Source: an uncultured Eubacteriales bacterium (GTDB lineage Bacteria > Bacillota > Clostridia > Oscillospirales > Acutalibacteraceae). Taken from it: 43,426 nucleotides of DNA. Where the stretch lies: assembly GCA_900314355.1 (NCBI GenBank), contig OMUY01000099.1:1-43426 (forward strand), read 5' to 3'. The notes beneath the pieces were generated by a model, which ran no database searches, was not told the origin of the DNA, and saw only the letters and a list, made by a program, of their open reading frames with translations. Position 1 is the stretch's first letter. The number at the start of each line of letters is the position of its first letter. This document shows, one piece after another, positions 1 to 8,171 of this stretch. The position numbers were made by a program, and so were the translations under genes.

Positions 1-84
1 TGGTGCGAGAGACGGGACTTGAACCCGTACGGGAAAACCACACGCCCCTCAAACGTGCGCGTCTGCCAATTCCGCCACTCTCGC
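1..84 (-). tRNA. tRNA-Leu (anticodon GAG)
   Basis: Read on the minus strand this folds as a class II tRNA: acceptor GCGAGAG pairs with CTCTCGC, the T arm carries GGTTCAAGTCC, and the long variable arm is typical of leucine tRNAs. The anticodon loop TTGAGGG places GAG at positions 34-36, decoding CUC/CUU. The 3' CCA is encoded and is the first three bases of the window, so the gene is complete but sits exactly at the edge. A consensus promoter lies just upstream at 97-125. Confidence 0.95.
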
Positions 85-96
85 TGAACAACATGT

Positions 97-125
97 ATTA
101 TAGCAAAATAAAACAGCCGTGTCAA
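97..125 (-). promoter_or_regulatory. Promoter of tRNA-Leu
   Basis: On the minus strand TTGACA (120-125) is followed by a 17-base spacer and TATAAT (97-102), a perfect sigma-A consensus. Transcription would begin a few bases before the tRNA-Leu acceptor stem. Confidence 0.9.
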
Positions 126-209
126 GAACTTTTATCAAAGAACAAGAACATTTTTTTAACAAAATTGATAAAAAATACGAAGTATTCATAACGGACTTGA
201 AGCGAAGGA

Positions 210-258
210 AAAAACCTAAAAAAAGAAGAACCTCAACCGCATGGATTGCGTGCCGAGG
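210..258 (-). terminator. Terminator after tRNA-Pro
   Basis: On the minus strand CCTCGG...CGCA pairs with TGCGG...GAGG around a five-base loop (hairpin 231-258), with one bulged region, and is followed by a T-rich run (TTCTTCTTTTTTT, about 214-230). It separates the tRNA-Pro transcript from tRNA-Leu, which has its own promoter. Confidence 0.7.
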
Positions 259-266
259 CTCTCGAC

Positions 267-343
267 TGGTCGGAGTGACGGGACTTGAACCCATGGCCTC
301 TTGGTCCCGAACCAAGCGCGATACCAAACTTCGCCACACCCCG
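267..343 (-). tRNA. tRNA-Pro (anticodon CGG)
   Basis: The minus strand reads CGGGGTG...CACTCCG for the acceptor, with anticodon stem CTTGG/CCAAG around loop TTCGGGA, so the anticodon is CGG (proline, codon CCG). The T arm has GGTTCAAGTCC and the CCA end is encoded (TGG at 267-269 on the plus strand). Immediately 5' of the mature end lies a 10-bp inverted repeat (343-352 with 366-375) that would put a stable hairpin in the precursor leader. Confidence 0.95.
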
Positions 344-392
344 AAATTCAGGAAATTACAGTCCGCCTGAATTTCCCACATAATACTTAATT

Positions 393-420
393 ATTATATC
401 AGTATTTTAAATTTTGTCAA
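393..420 (-). promoter_or_regulatory. Promoter of tRNA-Pro
   Basis: On the minus strand TTGACA (415-420), a 16-base spacer and TATAAT (393-398) preceded by TGA, giving an extended -10. It lies between the glycosyltransferase stop at 496 and the tRNA. Confidence 0.88.
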
Positions 421-495
421 TCTTTATTTGTCTTTCAAGCCATGATTTTCCAAGGTAAAATTACATTCAAAAAAGGCAATATTAAATAATAGAAA

Positions 496-1866
496 TCAGC
501 TGCCGTCCCTGTCCGCCATAATTAAGCCTTTGTCCTTTAAATCTTTTCTCATAGAAAGTGATGTTCTTTTTTGAGAGAATACGGCTTTTACGAGAAACGA
601 CGGCACGGACGAAAGGCAAGTTTCCTTCAAAACTCTCTTATCGAGCGGCGCGCCGTTTTTGATGTCGAGACGGTATTTTGACAAAGCCGTTCTATTCGCG
701 TCAAAATGGAAAGTTCTGTCCGGCAGAACTCTGATGTTTGCCATATTTTTGAACTCATCCGGGAAATTTTCGTACCTTGATTCGTTTACGAGAAGTTCAA
801 AAAACGGGTACTGCCCTCTGTAAAGCGAACGAAGAAACGGAAGATATTGATTTTCGTCGGTGATATCAAAAATTATCGAAAAAAGCGGTTCTTTGGCGGC
901 GTCCTCTTTAGACGCGTAGAGGACCGGCATTCTAAGCTCCCTGTACTTTTCGCAGAATCTTTTTATCATTGATTTGTCGGCATTTTCGGAAAATTTTTTA
1001 AACTCTTCGGCGGTTTTCATAACGAGTTCGTCATTTTCGTACCAGATAAAAAGATAAAAATCTTTTACAAGCGTTTCGAGGGAAGCGAACAAAATCTCCT
1101 GAAGAAATTCCTCGTCGCCCTCTACCTGCCCTGTCTCGAGAAAAATTTCTTCCCTCGCGAGTTTCCTTATTTCATCGGATACATATTCAAGTGAAGAAAG
1201 TTTTTCTAATGTAGGTTCGTCTTTTGATGACAGAGGCTCCGAAACGGGAAAGTTTCTCTTTTCACATATAAAATCGGGGCAGCCGGAAATTATTTTTGAT
1301 TTCATAACGGACGCCATAAAGAAAAGCCGAGCGGAATAATCAGGCAGTTTTTCAAATCTGAGATTATTCAAATCGACGGTTTTTTTTCTGACCGCAAAAC
1401 AGCCGGCGTCTCTCATTTTTAAAAGAAACGGCTCAAGCCTTGATATTTTCTTCATTATCGCGAGCCTGTCATAATCGGTATCGTACTCGTACTCAATATC
1501 GCCGTAATTGAATTTTCTGCCCGTGATCAAATCGGAATCGAGCTCTTTCGCGGTTTTCAAAATGTTTTCGACAGACTCGTCCGACAGTCTGTCTCCCGAT
1601 TCGAGAAATATCAGATATTCACCTTTGGCGGAACTTATCGGCTTATTCCATAACGTGCAGATGTCGCCGCCGGGGACCTCGGTTTTATAAAAGCCGACGT
1701 ATTTTTCAATGTACTCATCGGCAGTCTTTTCCGCATCCTTGTCTCTGCCAGACAGCGAAATTATAACTTCAAAATTTTCATCCGTCTGTTCCACAAGACT
1801 CTCAAGGGTGTCATTGAGGTTTATTCCGGAGTTTTCGACTCCTACAATTATCGTAGCTCCTGTCAT
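496..1866 (-). CDS. GT2-like glycosyltransferase with a second, degenerate GT-A start
   Basis: A 456-residue protein whose first ~200 residues look like a family 2 GT-A glycosyltransferase: a TIIVGVENS beta-alpha start, ESLVEQT...FEVIIS, and YLIFLESGDRLS at 84-95 where most relatives have a DxD-type LDSDD. The aspartate that usually opens this motif is glutamate here (ESGD, 89-92), so metal and sugar-nucleotide binding may be altered. From about residue 327 (FSIIFDITDENQ, SLYRGQYPFFELLVNE) the same beta-alpha-beta opening recurs and then stops, suggesting a truncated second GT2 domain. No signal peptide or membrane span is visible, so it is probably cytosolic or peripheral. It starts at ATG with an AGGTG site, 23 bases after the cytidylyltransferase, and closes the five-gene unit. 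The acceptor is unknown; envelope glycan or teichoic-acid-like polymer is an inference from the neighbour. Confidence 0.65.
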   Translation of the reverse strand: MTGATIIVGVENSGINLNDTLESLVEQTDENFEVIISLSGRDKDAEKTADEYIEKYVGFYKTEVPGGDICTLWNKPISSAKGEYLIFLESGDRLSDESVENILKTAKELDSDLITGRKFNYGDIEYEYDTDYDRLAIMKKISRLEPFLLKMRDAGCFAVRKKTVDLNNLRFEKLPDYSARLFFMASVMKSKIISGCPDFICEKRNFPVSEPLSSKDEPTLEKLSSLEYVSDEIRKLAREEIFLETGQVEGDEEFLQEILFASLETLVKDFYLFIWYENDELVMKTAEEFKKFSENADKSMIKRFCEKYRELRMPVLYASKEDAAKEPLFSIIFDITDENQYLPFLRSLYRGQYPFFELLVNESRYENFPDEFKNMANIRVLPDRTFHFDANRTALSKYRLDIKNGAPLDKRVLKETCLSSVPSFLVKAVFSQKRTSLSMRKDLKDKGLIMADRDGS

Positions 1867-1889
1867 TAATAATCACCTTTGAAATATTT

Positions 1890-2588
1890 TTACTTCCCGC
1901 CGTTCAAAATAAGCTCCGCTTTTTTCAAATCCTCAGGATATGTTATCTTAAATAAATTTTCGCTTCCTTCGCAAAGCGCGATTTTCTTTCCCCTGTCAAA
2001 ATATACTGTGCAGGCGTCCGTATAATAAGAACATTCCTCATCGGAAAGAGAGAGGTATGTTTCATAAAGCTCTTTCAGTTTAAACGTCTGCGGCGTCTGA
2101 CATGAAAACATCTTTTTTCTGTCTGTCTTTCCTGTCATAAATTCGCCGTCATCAGACATAATAACCGTATCTACAGACTTAATTACAGTGCCGCACGCTC
2201 CGAACTTTTTCGCTTTCTCTATATTTTCGGTTATTATCCTGCCGTCAACAAACGGCCGCACCGCGTCATGCGTCAAAATTATGTCGTCTTCGCACACGTC
2301 GAAGTTTTCAACTGTGAACTTCAGACCGTTTAAAAGAGATTTGTTCCTGTTCTCTCCGCCCACGACAACATTTACATCATCGAGCGAAAAATTTTTCACA
2401 ATATTTTCTGTGTAATTTTTGTAATCTTCCGATACGACTGCAAAAACGGCGTCAACTTTTCCGCTGTTTTTAAAAGCCTCCAATGTCCTGACGATAACGG
2501 GCTTTCCCGCTATTTCAAGAAATTGTTTGGGAATTTGGGAGCCGAACCTTTTTCCTGAGCCGGACGCCAGAATACATGCGAAATTCAC
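1890..2588 (-). CDS. ispD: IspD/TarI-type cytidylyltransferase
   Basis: This 232-residue enzyme belongs to the IspD family, which transfers CMP from CTP to a sugar-alcohol phosphate. Seen directly: the nucleotide loop ASGSGKRFG (8-16) with Arg14, PKQF with Lys21, THDAVRP with Asp108, CQTPQTF, TDA and a C-terminal KITYPEDL. These fit 2-C-methyl-D-erythritol 4-phosphate cytidylyltransferase (isoprenoid MEP pathway), but also ribitol-5-phosphate cytidylyltransferase TarI; the TDAC stretch and the glycosyltransferase neighbour lean slightly to TarI. Substrate cannot be settled by eye. The start is GTG at 2588 (AAGGG seven to eight bases upstream) and overlaps the preceding phosphopantetheinyl transferase stop in a GTGA, implying translational coupling. 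Confidence 0.75.
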   Translation of the reverse strand: MNFACILASGSGKRFGSQIPKQFLEIAGKPVIVRTLEAFKNSGKVDAVFAVVSEDYKNYTENIVKNFSLDDVNVVVGGENRNKSLLNGLKFTVENFDVCEDDIILTHDAVRPFVDGRIITENIEKAKKFGACGTVIKSVDTVIMSDDGEFMTGKTDRKKMFSCQTPQTFKLKELYETYLSLSDEECSYYTDACTVYFDRGKKIALCEGSENLFKITYPEDLKKAELILNGGK

Positions 2589-3211
2589 AATATCACCCTT
2601 TCGATGTCAACAGTAAGATCGTCAGACTTTTCGCATACGGAAATTTCATAATTGTCGAAGAAAAAATTGACAAGCGAAAACCGGCATTCGAAATCATTTT
2701 GAGATACGGAAAATATTTTATTTCCGTCCTCGCGTTCTTCTTCAAATTTAACGGAAAAACCGTTGAGAGGCTTGTGAAATCCCGTTCCGATACATTTAAG
2801 ATATGACTCTTTCAGAGTCCATATTTCAAAAAATCTTTCACGCGCGAAGTCTATATATTCGTTTTCGCTTTCGGTAAAAAATCTTTCTGAAATCCTGCCG
2901 AAATTTACATTTTCGTCTGTTTTTTCAATATCGCATCCGCATTCTTTATCGGATACAGCGACGATTACATATTTTCCGGAATGGGAGATATTGAAAAAAC
3001 ATCTGTCCGACTTTGGTTTTCCGTTTTCGTCAACGATTATATTTCCGCCCGCGTATTTTTCGGCGAGACAACCGGCGGCGGCGCTTCTGTACCTGTCCTC
3101 GAAAATTTTATACGAAAGAGTTTTTTTTCTTCTTTCATCTGATACGGAATTTAAAATTTCACGGTATTTATCTTTGTCTTGAAATGAAATTTCAGCAATA
3201 TACAGCTTCAT
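2585..3211 (-). CDS. Sfp-type 4'-phosphopantetheinyl transferase
   Basis: A 208-residue member of the Sfp/AcpT family, which moves 4'-phosphopantetheine from CoA onto a serine of carrier proteins. The family signature is intact: ENGKP (62-66), FNISHSG (73-79), GCDIE (92-96) supplying the Mg-binding Asp94 and Glu96, and WTLKESYLK (131-139) with the catalytic Glu and Lys. Length is typical of the compact Sfp class. It sits two bases after the amylase gene with no clear ribosome binding site, so it is probably coupled to it, and overlaps the cytidylyltransferase by four bases. No carrier protein or NRPS/PKS gene lies in the window, so its target is unknown; primary-metabolism acyl carrier protein is the simplest guess. 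Confidence 0.88.
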   Translation of the reverse strand: MKLYIAEISFQDKDKYREILNSVSDERRKKTLSYKIFEDRYRSAAAGCLAEKYAGGNIIVDENGKPKSDRCFFNISHSGKYVIVAVSDKECGCDIEKTDENVNFGRISERFFTESENEYIDFARERFFEIWTLKESYLKCIGTGFHKPLNGFSVKFEEEREDGNKIFSVSQNDFECRFSLVNFFFDNYEISVCEKSDDLTVDIERVIL

Positions 3212-3213
3212 AT

Positions 3214-5070
3214 TTATTTAAAAAGAACGGTGCCGGAATATCCCGGAATTTCAACGGCTTTCTCGTAAGTAATCTCGCCTGTGACGGAATAGCATCCGTA
3301 CCAGTCGGGCGGCAGGTCGTAAGTTATATTGTCGGGATTTGCGTTGACAATAACCATTATAGAGTCATCGCCTGACACTCTCTCGTAGCATACGCAGCCG
3401 AGCATCGCCGAACGGCAAATGAAGACGCCGTCTTTCAGGCAGTTTCTGTTGCTTCTTATCCAGCCCAAAAGTCTGAGAAGCTCTGATAAATCCGTATCTT
3501 CCTTTCCCCAAGGGAAAAAACGTCTGTTGAAAGGGTCTGTCATTCCCTCCATATAAGTTTCATCGCCGTAGTAAACGCATGGAAATCCGGGCAAAGTATA
3601 AATCAGAACGTATGCCGCTTTCAAAAGTTTTTCCGCTTTCCGTCTCTGTTCGTCGGATAATTTCTGCTTGGACTGCCAAAATCTGTCCCTGCCGTTTACC
3701 GTTATTCCTCCGAGAACCGAAAGTATTCTTTCCGTGTCGTGAGTAGAAAGAATATTCATAGCGGAATTTAAATTGTCGGGCGGATAGTTTTCGCATATAG
3801 TCATGACTGATTCCGCAAACTGTTCGGCAGTTCCGCCCGCAAGAAAATTAATAACGGCGTTTCTGAACGGATAGTTCATAGTGGAATCAAGCTCGCTGCC
3901 CTCGAAATATTTTCTTCTTTTACCGTAGCTTATCTTATTGGATGCGTCTTCCCACACCTCGCCTATTATTATTCCGTCCGGGTCTTCCCTTTTTATGGCT
4001 TTTCTTATTTTCTCGATGAAAAAATCCGGCAGTTCGTCTGCGACATCAAGCCTGAAACCAGACGCGCCGAGACTCATCCATTTGTGTATTACGCCGTTTT
4101 CGCCGGTGATAAAATCAACGTAGCTTTCATTTTCCTCATTGACCTCCGGCAGATCCTTTATCCCCCACCAAGAAGAGTATTCATCAGGCCAATTCTTAAA
4201 ATTGTACCAGCCGAAATATTCGGAATCCTTCGACTGATAAGCGCCCACGTCTTTATACCTGCCGAATTTGTTGAAATAAACGGAATCATCGCCCGTATGG
4301 TTGAAAACTCCGTCAAGGACTACGGAAATTCCGATTTTTTTCGCATCGCGGCAAAGCTTTATAAAATCTTCTTCTGTTCCGAGTGCGGGGTCTATTTTCA
4401 TATAGTTGCCGGTATTGTAGCGATGATTTGAGTTGGATTCAAATATCGGATTCAAATACAATACGTTTACGCCGAATTTAGATATATATCCGAGTTTTTC
4501 TCTTATTCCCTCAAGATCACCGCCGAAGAAATCGGCGTTCCACCTGTGGTATGTCTCGTTTTCGGTAAATTCAGGCACATCGGAAATATTCTCGTGAAAA
4601 ACTCTGTCTTTCGGGACGTTTTTATGTTTTATCCCGGAGCGGCGGAATCTGTCGGGGAAAATCTGATACATTACAGCGCCCTTGAGTTTTGAGGACACTT
4701 TCGATTCAGGGTCGTATACAGTCTGCTGCCACTTGGCTCCGTCAGGGGCAAATCCGCCCATAGAGGAGTCAACCTTGAAAATTTTTCCGTTGCCGAAAGG
4801 CGTTTCATATTCAAAATAATAAAAATATACATCCGGCTCGGAAAATTTAAACTCAATAGACCACCATTCGGTGCTGCCGTCGGTTGATTTCCAAGTGAGG
4901 TCGTGATATTCGTACGGTCTGTCGTCCGAACCCTCTACAAGCCAGACGTGGCTGACTCCCATTATTCTCGGCATAACCACAGAAAGCCACAGGTATTGAC
5001 CTGCGGCTGTGGCTCCGAAAAGAGATTTGTGTCGTTTGTCCCTTGAATTAAAAGGGCAGAAATCATTCAT
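3214..5070 (-). CDS. GH13 alpha-amylase family enzyme (neopullulanase/maltogenic type)
   Basis: A 618-residue cytosolic glycoside hydrolase family 13 protein, without signal peptide. Residues 20-120 form an N-terminal beta-domain resembling CBM34 or an E-set module; the (beta/alpha)8 barrel begins at GAVMYQIFPDRF (131-142). All conserved regions are visible: DGVFNHTG (253-260), FRLDVADE with nucleophile Asp342, GEVWED with acid/base Glu371, and STHDTE with Asp445. Domain order and MYQIFPDRF are typical of the cyclomaltodextrinase/neopullulanase subfamily, which trims maltodextrins and alpha-1,6 branched oligosaccharides. It follows glgP by six bases, so it probably supplies or removes oligosaccharides around phosphorylase in glycogen or starch breakdown. 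Exact specificity is uncertain. Confidence 0.88.
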   Translation of the reverse strand: MNDFCPFNSRDKRHKSLFGATAAGQYLWLSVVMPRIMGVSHVWLVEGSDDRPYEYHDLTWKSTDGSTEWWSIEFKFSEPDVYFYYFEYETPFGNGKIFKVDSSMGGFAPDGAKWQQTVYDPESKVSSKLKGAVMYQIFPDRFRRSGIKHKNVPKDRVFHENISDVPEFTENETYHRWNADFFGGDLEGIREKLGYISKFGVNVLYLNPIFESNSNHRYNTGNYMKIDPALGTEEDFIKLCRDAKKIGISVVLDGVFNHTGDDSVYFNKFGRYKDVGAYQSKDSEYFGWYNFKNWPDEYSSWWGIKDLPEVNEENESYVDFITGENGVIHKWMSLGASGFRLDVADELPDFFIEKIRKAIKREDPDGIIIGEVWEDASNKISYGKRRKYFEGSELDSTMNYPFRNAVINFLAGGTAEQFAESVMTICENYPPDNLNSAMNILSTHDTERILSVLGGITVNGRDRFWQSKQKLSDEQRRKAEKLLKAAYVLIYTLPGFPCVYYGDETYMEGMTDPFNRRFFPWGKEDTDLSELLRLLGWIRSNRNCLKDGVFICRSAMLGCVCYERVSGDDSIMVIVNANPDNITYDLPPDWYGCYSVTGEITYEKAVEIPGYSGTVLFK

Positions 5071-5076
5071 TTTTTA

Positions 5077-7521
5077 TTATTTGTCAGTCTTTCCTTTTTT
5101 TGAAGGCTCAGACGCTGTTTTAGCCGATTTTGTGTGCCAGATGTTCTGAGCGTATTCGTTGATGGCTCTGTCGGCGGAGAATCTGCCGGACTCCGCGATA
5201 TTCACAAGCGACATTCTGTCAAATTTCGCCTTGTCAAGCCAAATCTTTTCCGCTTTTTCCTGGGCGAGTTTGTAATCCTCAAAATCCGCAAGAGTCATAT
5301 ACGGGTCTAAATGAACCACATTTGATATGTCGGGAAATTTCTTTCCGTTTAGTCCGTAGTTGTTTATATAGTCGATTACCTTTCTTATATAAATGTTGTT
5401 CATATAGAAATTCATCGGGTCGTAGCCTTTTCTTTTAAGCTCGTCGACTTCATTTGTGTTCATTCCGAAAATAATAATATTGTCATCGCCGACAGCTTCG
5501 TGAATTTCAACGTTTGCTCCGTCCTCCGTTCCGAGAGTGACGGCTCCGTTGAGCATAAGTTTCATATTTGACGTTCCGCTCGCCTCTGTTCCTGCAAGGG
5601 AAATCTGTTCGCTTATCTCCGCAGCCGGCATAAGCCTTTCGGCCATAGTCACGTTGTAATCTTCGACAAATGCGACTTTAAGGTACTTGCTCGCAACGGG
5701 GTCTGAATTTACTGTCCGTGCAAGCTCGCAAATAAAGTTTATTATCTTTTTCGCCATATAATATCCGGGCGCAGCCTTCGCGCCGAAAATATATGTGTGG
5801 GGAACGTAATCGCCGTTCGGGTTTTCCTTAATCATTATGTATTTATACAATATATTAAGGGCGTTCATAAGCTGCCTTTTGTACTCATGAAGTCTTTTAA
5901 CCTGAACGTCGAAAAGAGAATCGGGGTCAAGTGAAATTCCCTGAGCTTTTTCAAGCTGATTTGAGAACCTCGCTTTATTTTCTCTCTTTATCTTTTCAAG
6001 CTCCGAAAGAACGGAAGGATCGTTTTCGTATTTTCTTAAAAGCTTGAGTTCATCGTTGTTGAGAATAAATCCGGGTCCGATAAGGCTTTCGACGAAACTT
6101 GAAAGCTTAGGATTGGACTGGCAGAGCCAGCGGCGGAAAGCTATTCCGTTTGTAACGTTTGTGAATTTCGTGGGAGCGAGCCTGTAGAAATCGTTGAATA
6201 CCGTATTTTTAAGTATCTCCGAATGAAGCGCCGACACGCCGTTTACGGAATGGCAAGACGCGACGTCGAGATTTGCCATTCTGACAATTCCGTTTGAAAT
6301 TATCGCTGTTCTCTCAACGTAATCCGCATCCTTCGTCGCGTTCCATACGTATGACCTGAATCTGTTGTCTATCTCCTTTATTATTTCGTATATTCTCGGG
6401 ATTAGTCTCTTTACAAGATCCTCGGACCAGCATTCGAGAGCCTCTTTCATGACGGTATGGTTTGTGTATGCGATTGTGCCAGAAACTATTTTCCACGCGT
6501 CGTCCCAACCGTAGCCGCACTCGTCAAGGAGTATTCTCATAAGCTCCGGAATTGAGAGAGAAGGATGCGTGTCGTTTATGTGAATAGCCTCCGTCTCGGC
6601 GAAATCGTCAAGAGTGCCGTGCTGTCTGAGATGACGGCGGACTATATCCTGAATCGAGGCTGATACAAGAAAATACTGCTGTTTAAGTCTTAACGATTTT
6701 CCCTCTGGATGATTGTCCGCGGGGTAAAGGACTTTTGAAATAACCTCCGCCATAGCGTTTCTCTCGACGGCTCTCATGTAGTCGCCCTGATTGAACGCCG
6801 CCATATCGAGACCGGGCGCCTTCGCGGACCATAGTCTTAAAACGCTTATTCCTTTGCCGTCCTTGCCGGATACGAACATATCGTACGGAACGGCTTTTAT
6901 AGGCGTGTAATCAACTATTTCGACGTGATGAAAATGATTGTCCCACGACTCTATGACTTTTCCGTTGAATTTAACCTCGACGGAGCTTTCCTCCCTCGGC
7001 ACGAGCCAAACGTCACCGCCCGGAAGCCAGTTGTCCGGAAGCTCTTCCTGCCAGCTGTCTATTATCTTCTGGCGGAAAATACCATACTCGTAGAGGATAG
7101 AATATCCTCTTGCAGGATATTCGTCTGTAGCGAGACCGTCAAGATAGCATGCCGCAAGTCGTCCGAGACCGCCGTTGCCAAGACCGGCGTCCGGTTCGCA
7201 GTCGTAGATTAATTCGGGATCTACGCCGTATTCCTTTAATATTTTTTCAAACGTATCCTGTAAACCGAGATTGTATAAGTTGTTTTTTAGAGATCTTCCC
7301 ATTAAAAATTCCATGGAAAGGTAGGATATTCTTTTCGCTCCGGCTTTTTCCGCCCTGCGGGTAAATTCGGATCTGCCCTGCTCCATCATTTCAGTCAGAA
7401 GCATGGCGATGGAACGATAAAACTGCTCATAAGAAGCGTCCTCCGCGTTGACGCCGAAGAAATGAAGAAGCTTGTTTTCAAGCAATTCCTTCGCTTTAGC
7501 CTGAGTTAATGAGTAATTCAT
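5077..7521 (-). CDS. glgP: Glycogen/maltodextrin phosphorylase
   Basis: An 814-residue GT35 phosphorylase, the normal length, which releases glucose 1-phosphate from alpha-1,4 glucans with pyridoxal phosphate as cofactor. Signature stretches include EFLMGRSLKNNL near residue 52, the DAGLGNGGLGRLAAC loop, VKRLHEYKRQ and SGTSNMKLMLNG, in which Lys654 is the PLP-binding lysine. The C-terminus ends in a short Lys-rich tail. Start is ATG with GGAGG upstream. It is the first gene of the five-gene unit ending at the glycosyltransferase, and a good promoter lies at 7640-7668. The 12-mer palindromic motif at 7754-7765 further upstream is a possible operator. Confidence 0.95.
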   Translation of the reverse strand: MNYSLTQAKAKELLENKLLHFFGVNAEDASYEQFYRSIAMLLTEMMEQGRSEFTRRAEKAGAKRISYLSMEFLMGRSLKNNLYNLGLQDTFEKILKEYGVDPELIYDCEPDAGLGNGGLGRLAACYLDGLATDEYPARGYSILYEYGIFRQKIIDSWQEELPDNWLPGGDVWLVPREESSVEVKFNGKVIESWDNHFHHVEIVDYTPIKAVPYDMFVSGKDGKGISVLRLWSAKAPGLDMAAFNQGDYMRAVERNAMAEVISKVLYPADNHPEGKSLRLKQQYFLVSASIQDIVRRHLRQHGTLDDFAETEAIHINDTHPSLSIPELMRILLDECGYGWDDAWKIVSGTIAYTNHTVMKEALECWSEDLVKRLIPRIYEIIKEIDNRFRSYVWNATKDADYVERTAIISNGIVRMANLDVASCHSVNGVSALHSEILKNTVFNDFYRLAPTKFTNVTNGIAFRRWLCQSNPKLSSFVESLIGPGFILNNDELKLLRKYENDPSVLSELEKIKRENKARFSNQLEKAQGISLDPDSLFDVQVKRLHEYKRQLMNALNILYKYIMIKENPNGDYVPHTYIFGAKAAPGYYMAKKIINFICELARTVNSDPVASKYLKVAFVEDYNVTMAERLMPAAEISEQISLAGTEASGTSNMKLMLNGAVTLGTEDGANVEIHEAVGDDNIIIFGMNTNEVDELKRKGYDPMNFYMNNIYIRKVIDYINNYGLNGKKFPDISNVVHLDPYMTLADFEDYKLAQEKAEKIWLDKAKFDRMSLVNIAESGRFSADRAINEYAQNIWHTKSAKTASEPSKKGKTDK

Positions 7522-7639
7522 ATTTTCTGTCCTCCGAAACTTAAGGTAAAAGTCTTTTAACCTAATTATTTTCTGAAAAAAGGCCGATTCGCAGATATAA
7601 AAAACGCCTGCGCCGCGAACCGTTTATACATTTTTAGTT

Positions 7640-7668
7640 ATTTTACTATAAAATAAATCGTTAGTCAA
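7640..7668 (-). promoter_or_regulatory. Promoter of the glgP unit
   Basis: Minus strand TTGACT (7663-7668), 17-base spacer, TAAAAT (7640-7645). It gives a leader of roughly 110 bases before glgP, containing an inverted repeat near 7540-7563 (TTAAGGT...ACCTAA). Confidence 0.75.
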
Positions 7669-7740
7669 GAGATGGTAATTACGGAGAAAATCCGTATTCA
7701 AGGCAAAAAAGCGGCTTTTTGCCCTCTGACGGCCTTTTTT

Positions 7741-7767
7741 CGGGAACGTTTGCGGTAACGTTTCCGA
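7741..7767. promoter_or_regulatory. Paired AACGTT palindromic sites (LacI-family-operator-like)
   Basis: Two AACGTT cores lie 12 bases apart (GGAACGTTTGCG and GGTAACGTTTCC). The second differs by one base from the core of the 26-bp palindrome at 30809-30834, and a similar 12-mer is found upstream of lgt. Central CG with flanking A/T arms is typical of LacI/CcpA family operators; the regulator is not in this window. Confidence 0.4.
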
Positions 7768-7804
7768 AGAATCCGGAAATAAAGAGCGGAATTTTCCGAA
7801 ATTT

Positions 7805-7831
7805 TTAGCACTTTATTTGGTAGAGTGCTAA
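7805..7831 (+). promoter_or_regulatory. CIRCE operator (HrcA site)
   Basis: TTAGCACTT, nine bases, GAGTGCTAA: only the last base of the left arm departs from the canonical CIRCE inverted repeat. HrcA binds CIRCE in DNA and represses heat-shock genes. It lies about 50 bases upstream of the -10 of the hsp20 gene, so HrcA control of this small heat-shock gene is likely. Confidence 0.93.
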
Positions 7832-7880
7832 AATTTACAATTTATTCATAAAATTATCATAAATCTGTAACATAATAGTG

Positions 7881-7886
7881 TATAAT
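7881..7886 (+). promoter_or_regulatory. -10 box of the hsp20 promoter
   Basis: TATAAT in an AT-rich stretch downstream of CIRCE. No good -35 is visible at 17 bases (CATAAA), so the promoter may be intrinsically weak. Start near 7893 would give a leader of about 280 bases. Confidence 0.6.
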
Positions 7887-7892
7887 TATAAT

Positions 7893-8171
7893 TGCAGAAG
7901 GGAGAAAGAGAGATAAGAAAAGAAAAGAAAAAAAATTTGAGAATCAAATTAAAAATTTAAAAAATCAGAATTTCCCAAAAGTTTTCCGACCGGTCTTACT
8001 ACCGCGGAAGCAATGAAATGAAAAGTCGGGCGGCCGACGAAAAGCGTACGGAAAAAAATTGATTTTGAAAATCGAATAATAAATTCTCAGACAGTTTTTC
8101 TTCTCTTTGAATTTTTCCTTTTCTTCTTACCGCGAATAATTATTTTAAAATCATAAAAGGAGATAATAATT
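7893..8171 (+). promoter_or_regulatory. Long structured 5' leader of hsp20, candidate RNA thermometer
   Basis: Several hairpins are visible: GTCGG/CCGAC around 8024-8037 and GATTT/AAATC near 8061-8073. At the 3' end bases 8114-8122 (TTTCCTTTT) can pair with 8155-8163 (AAAAGGAGA), burying the whole Shine-Dalgarno in a nine-pair helix dominated by A-U pairs with one G-U. The purine tract at 7915-7922 (AAGAAAAG) is complementary to 8118-8125, overlapping the same pyrimidine tract, so two alternative folds are possible. U-rich pairing over the ribosome site resembles FourU-type thermometers. Function is inferred only. Confidence 0.45.
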
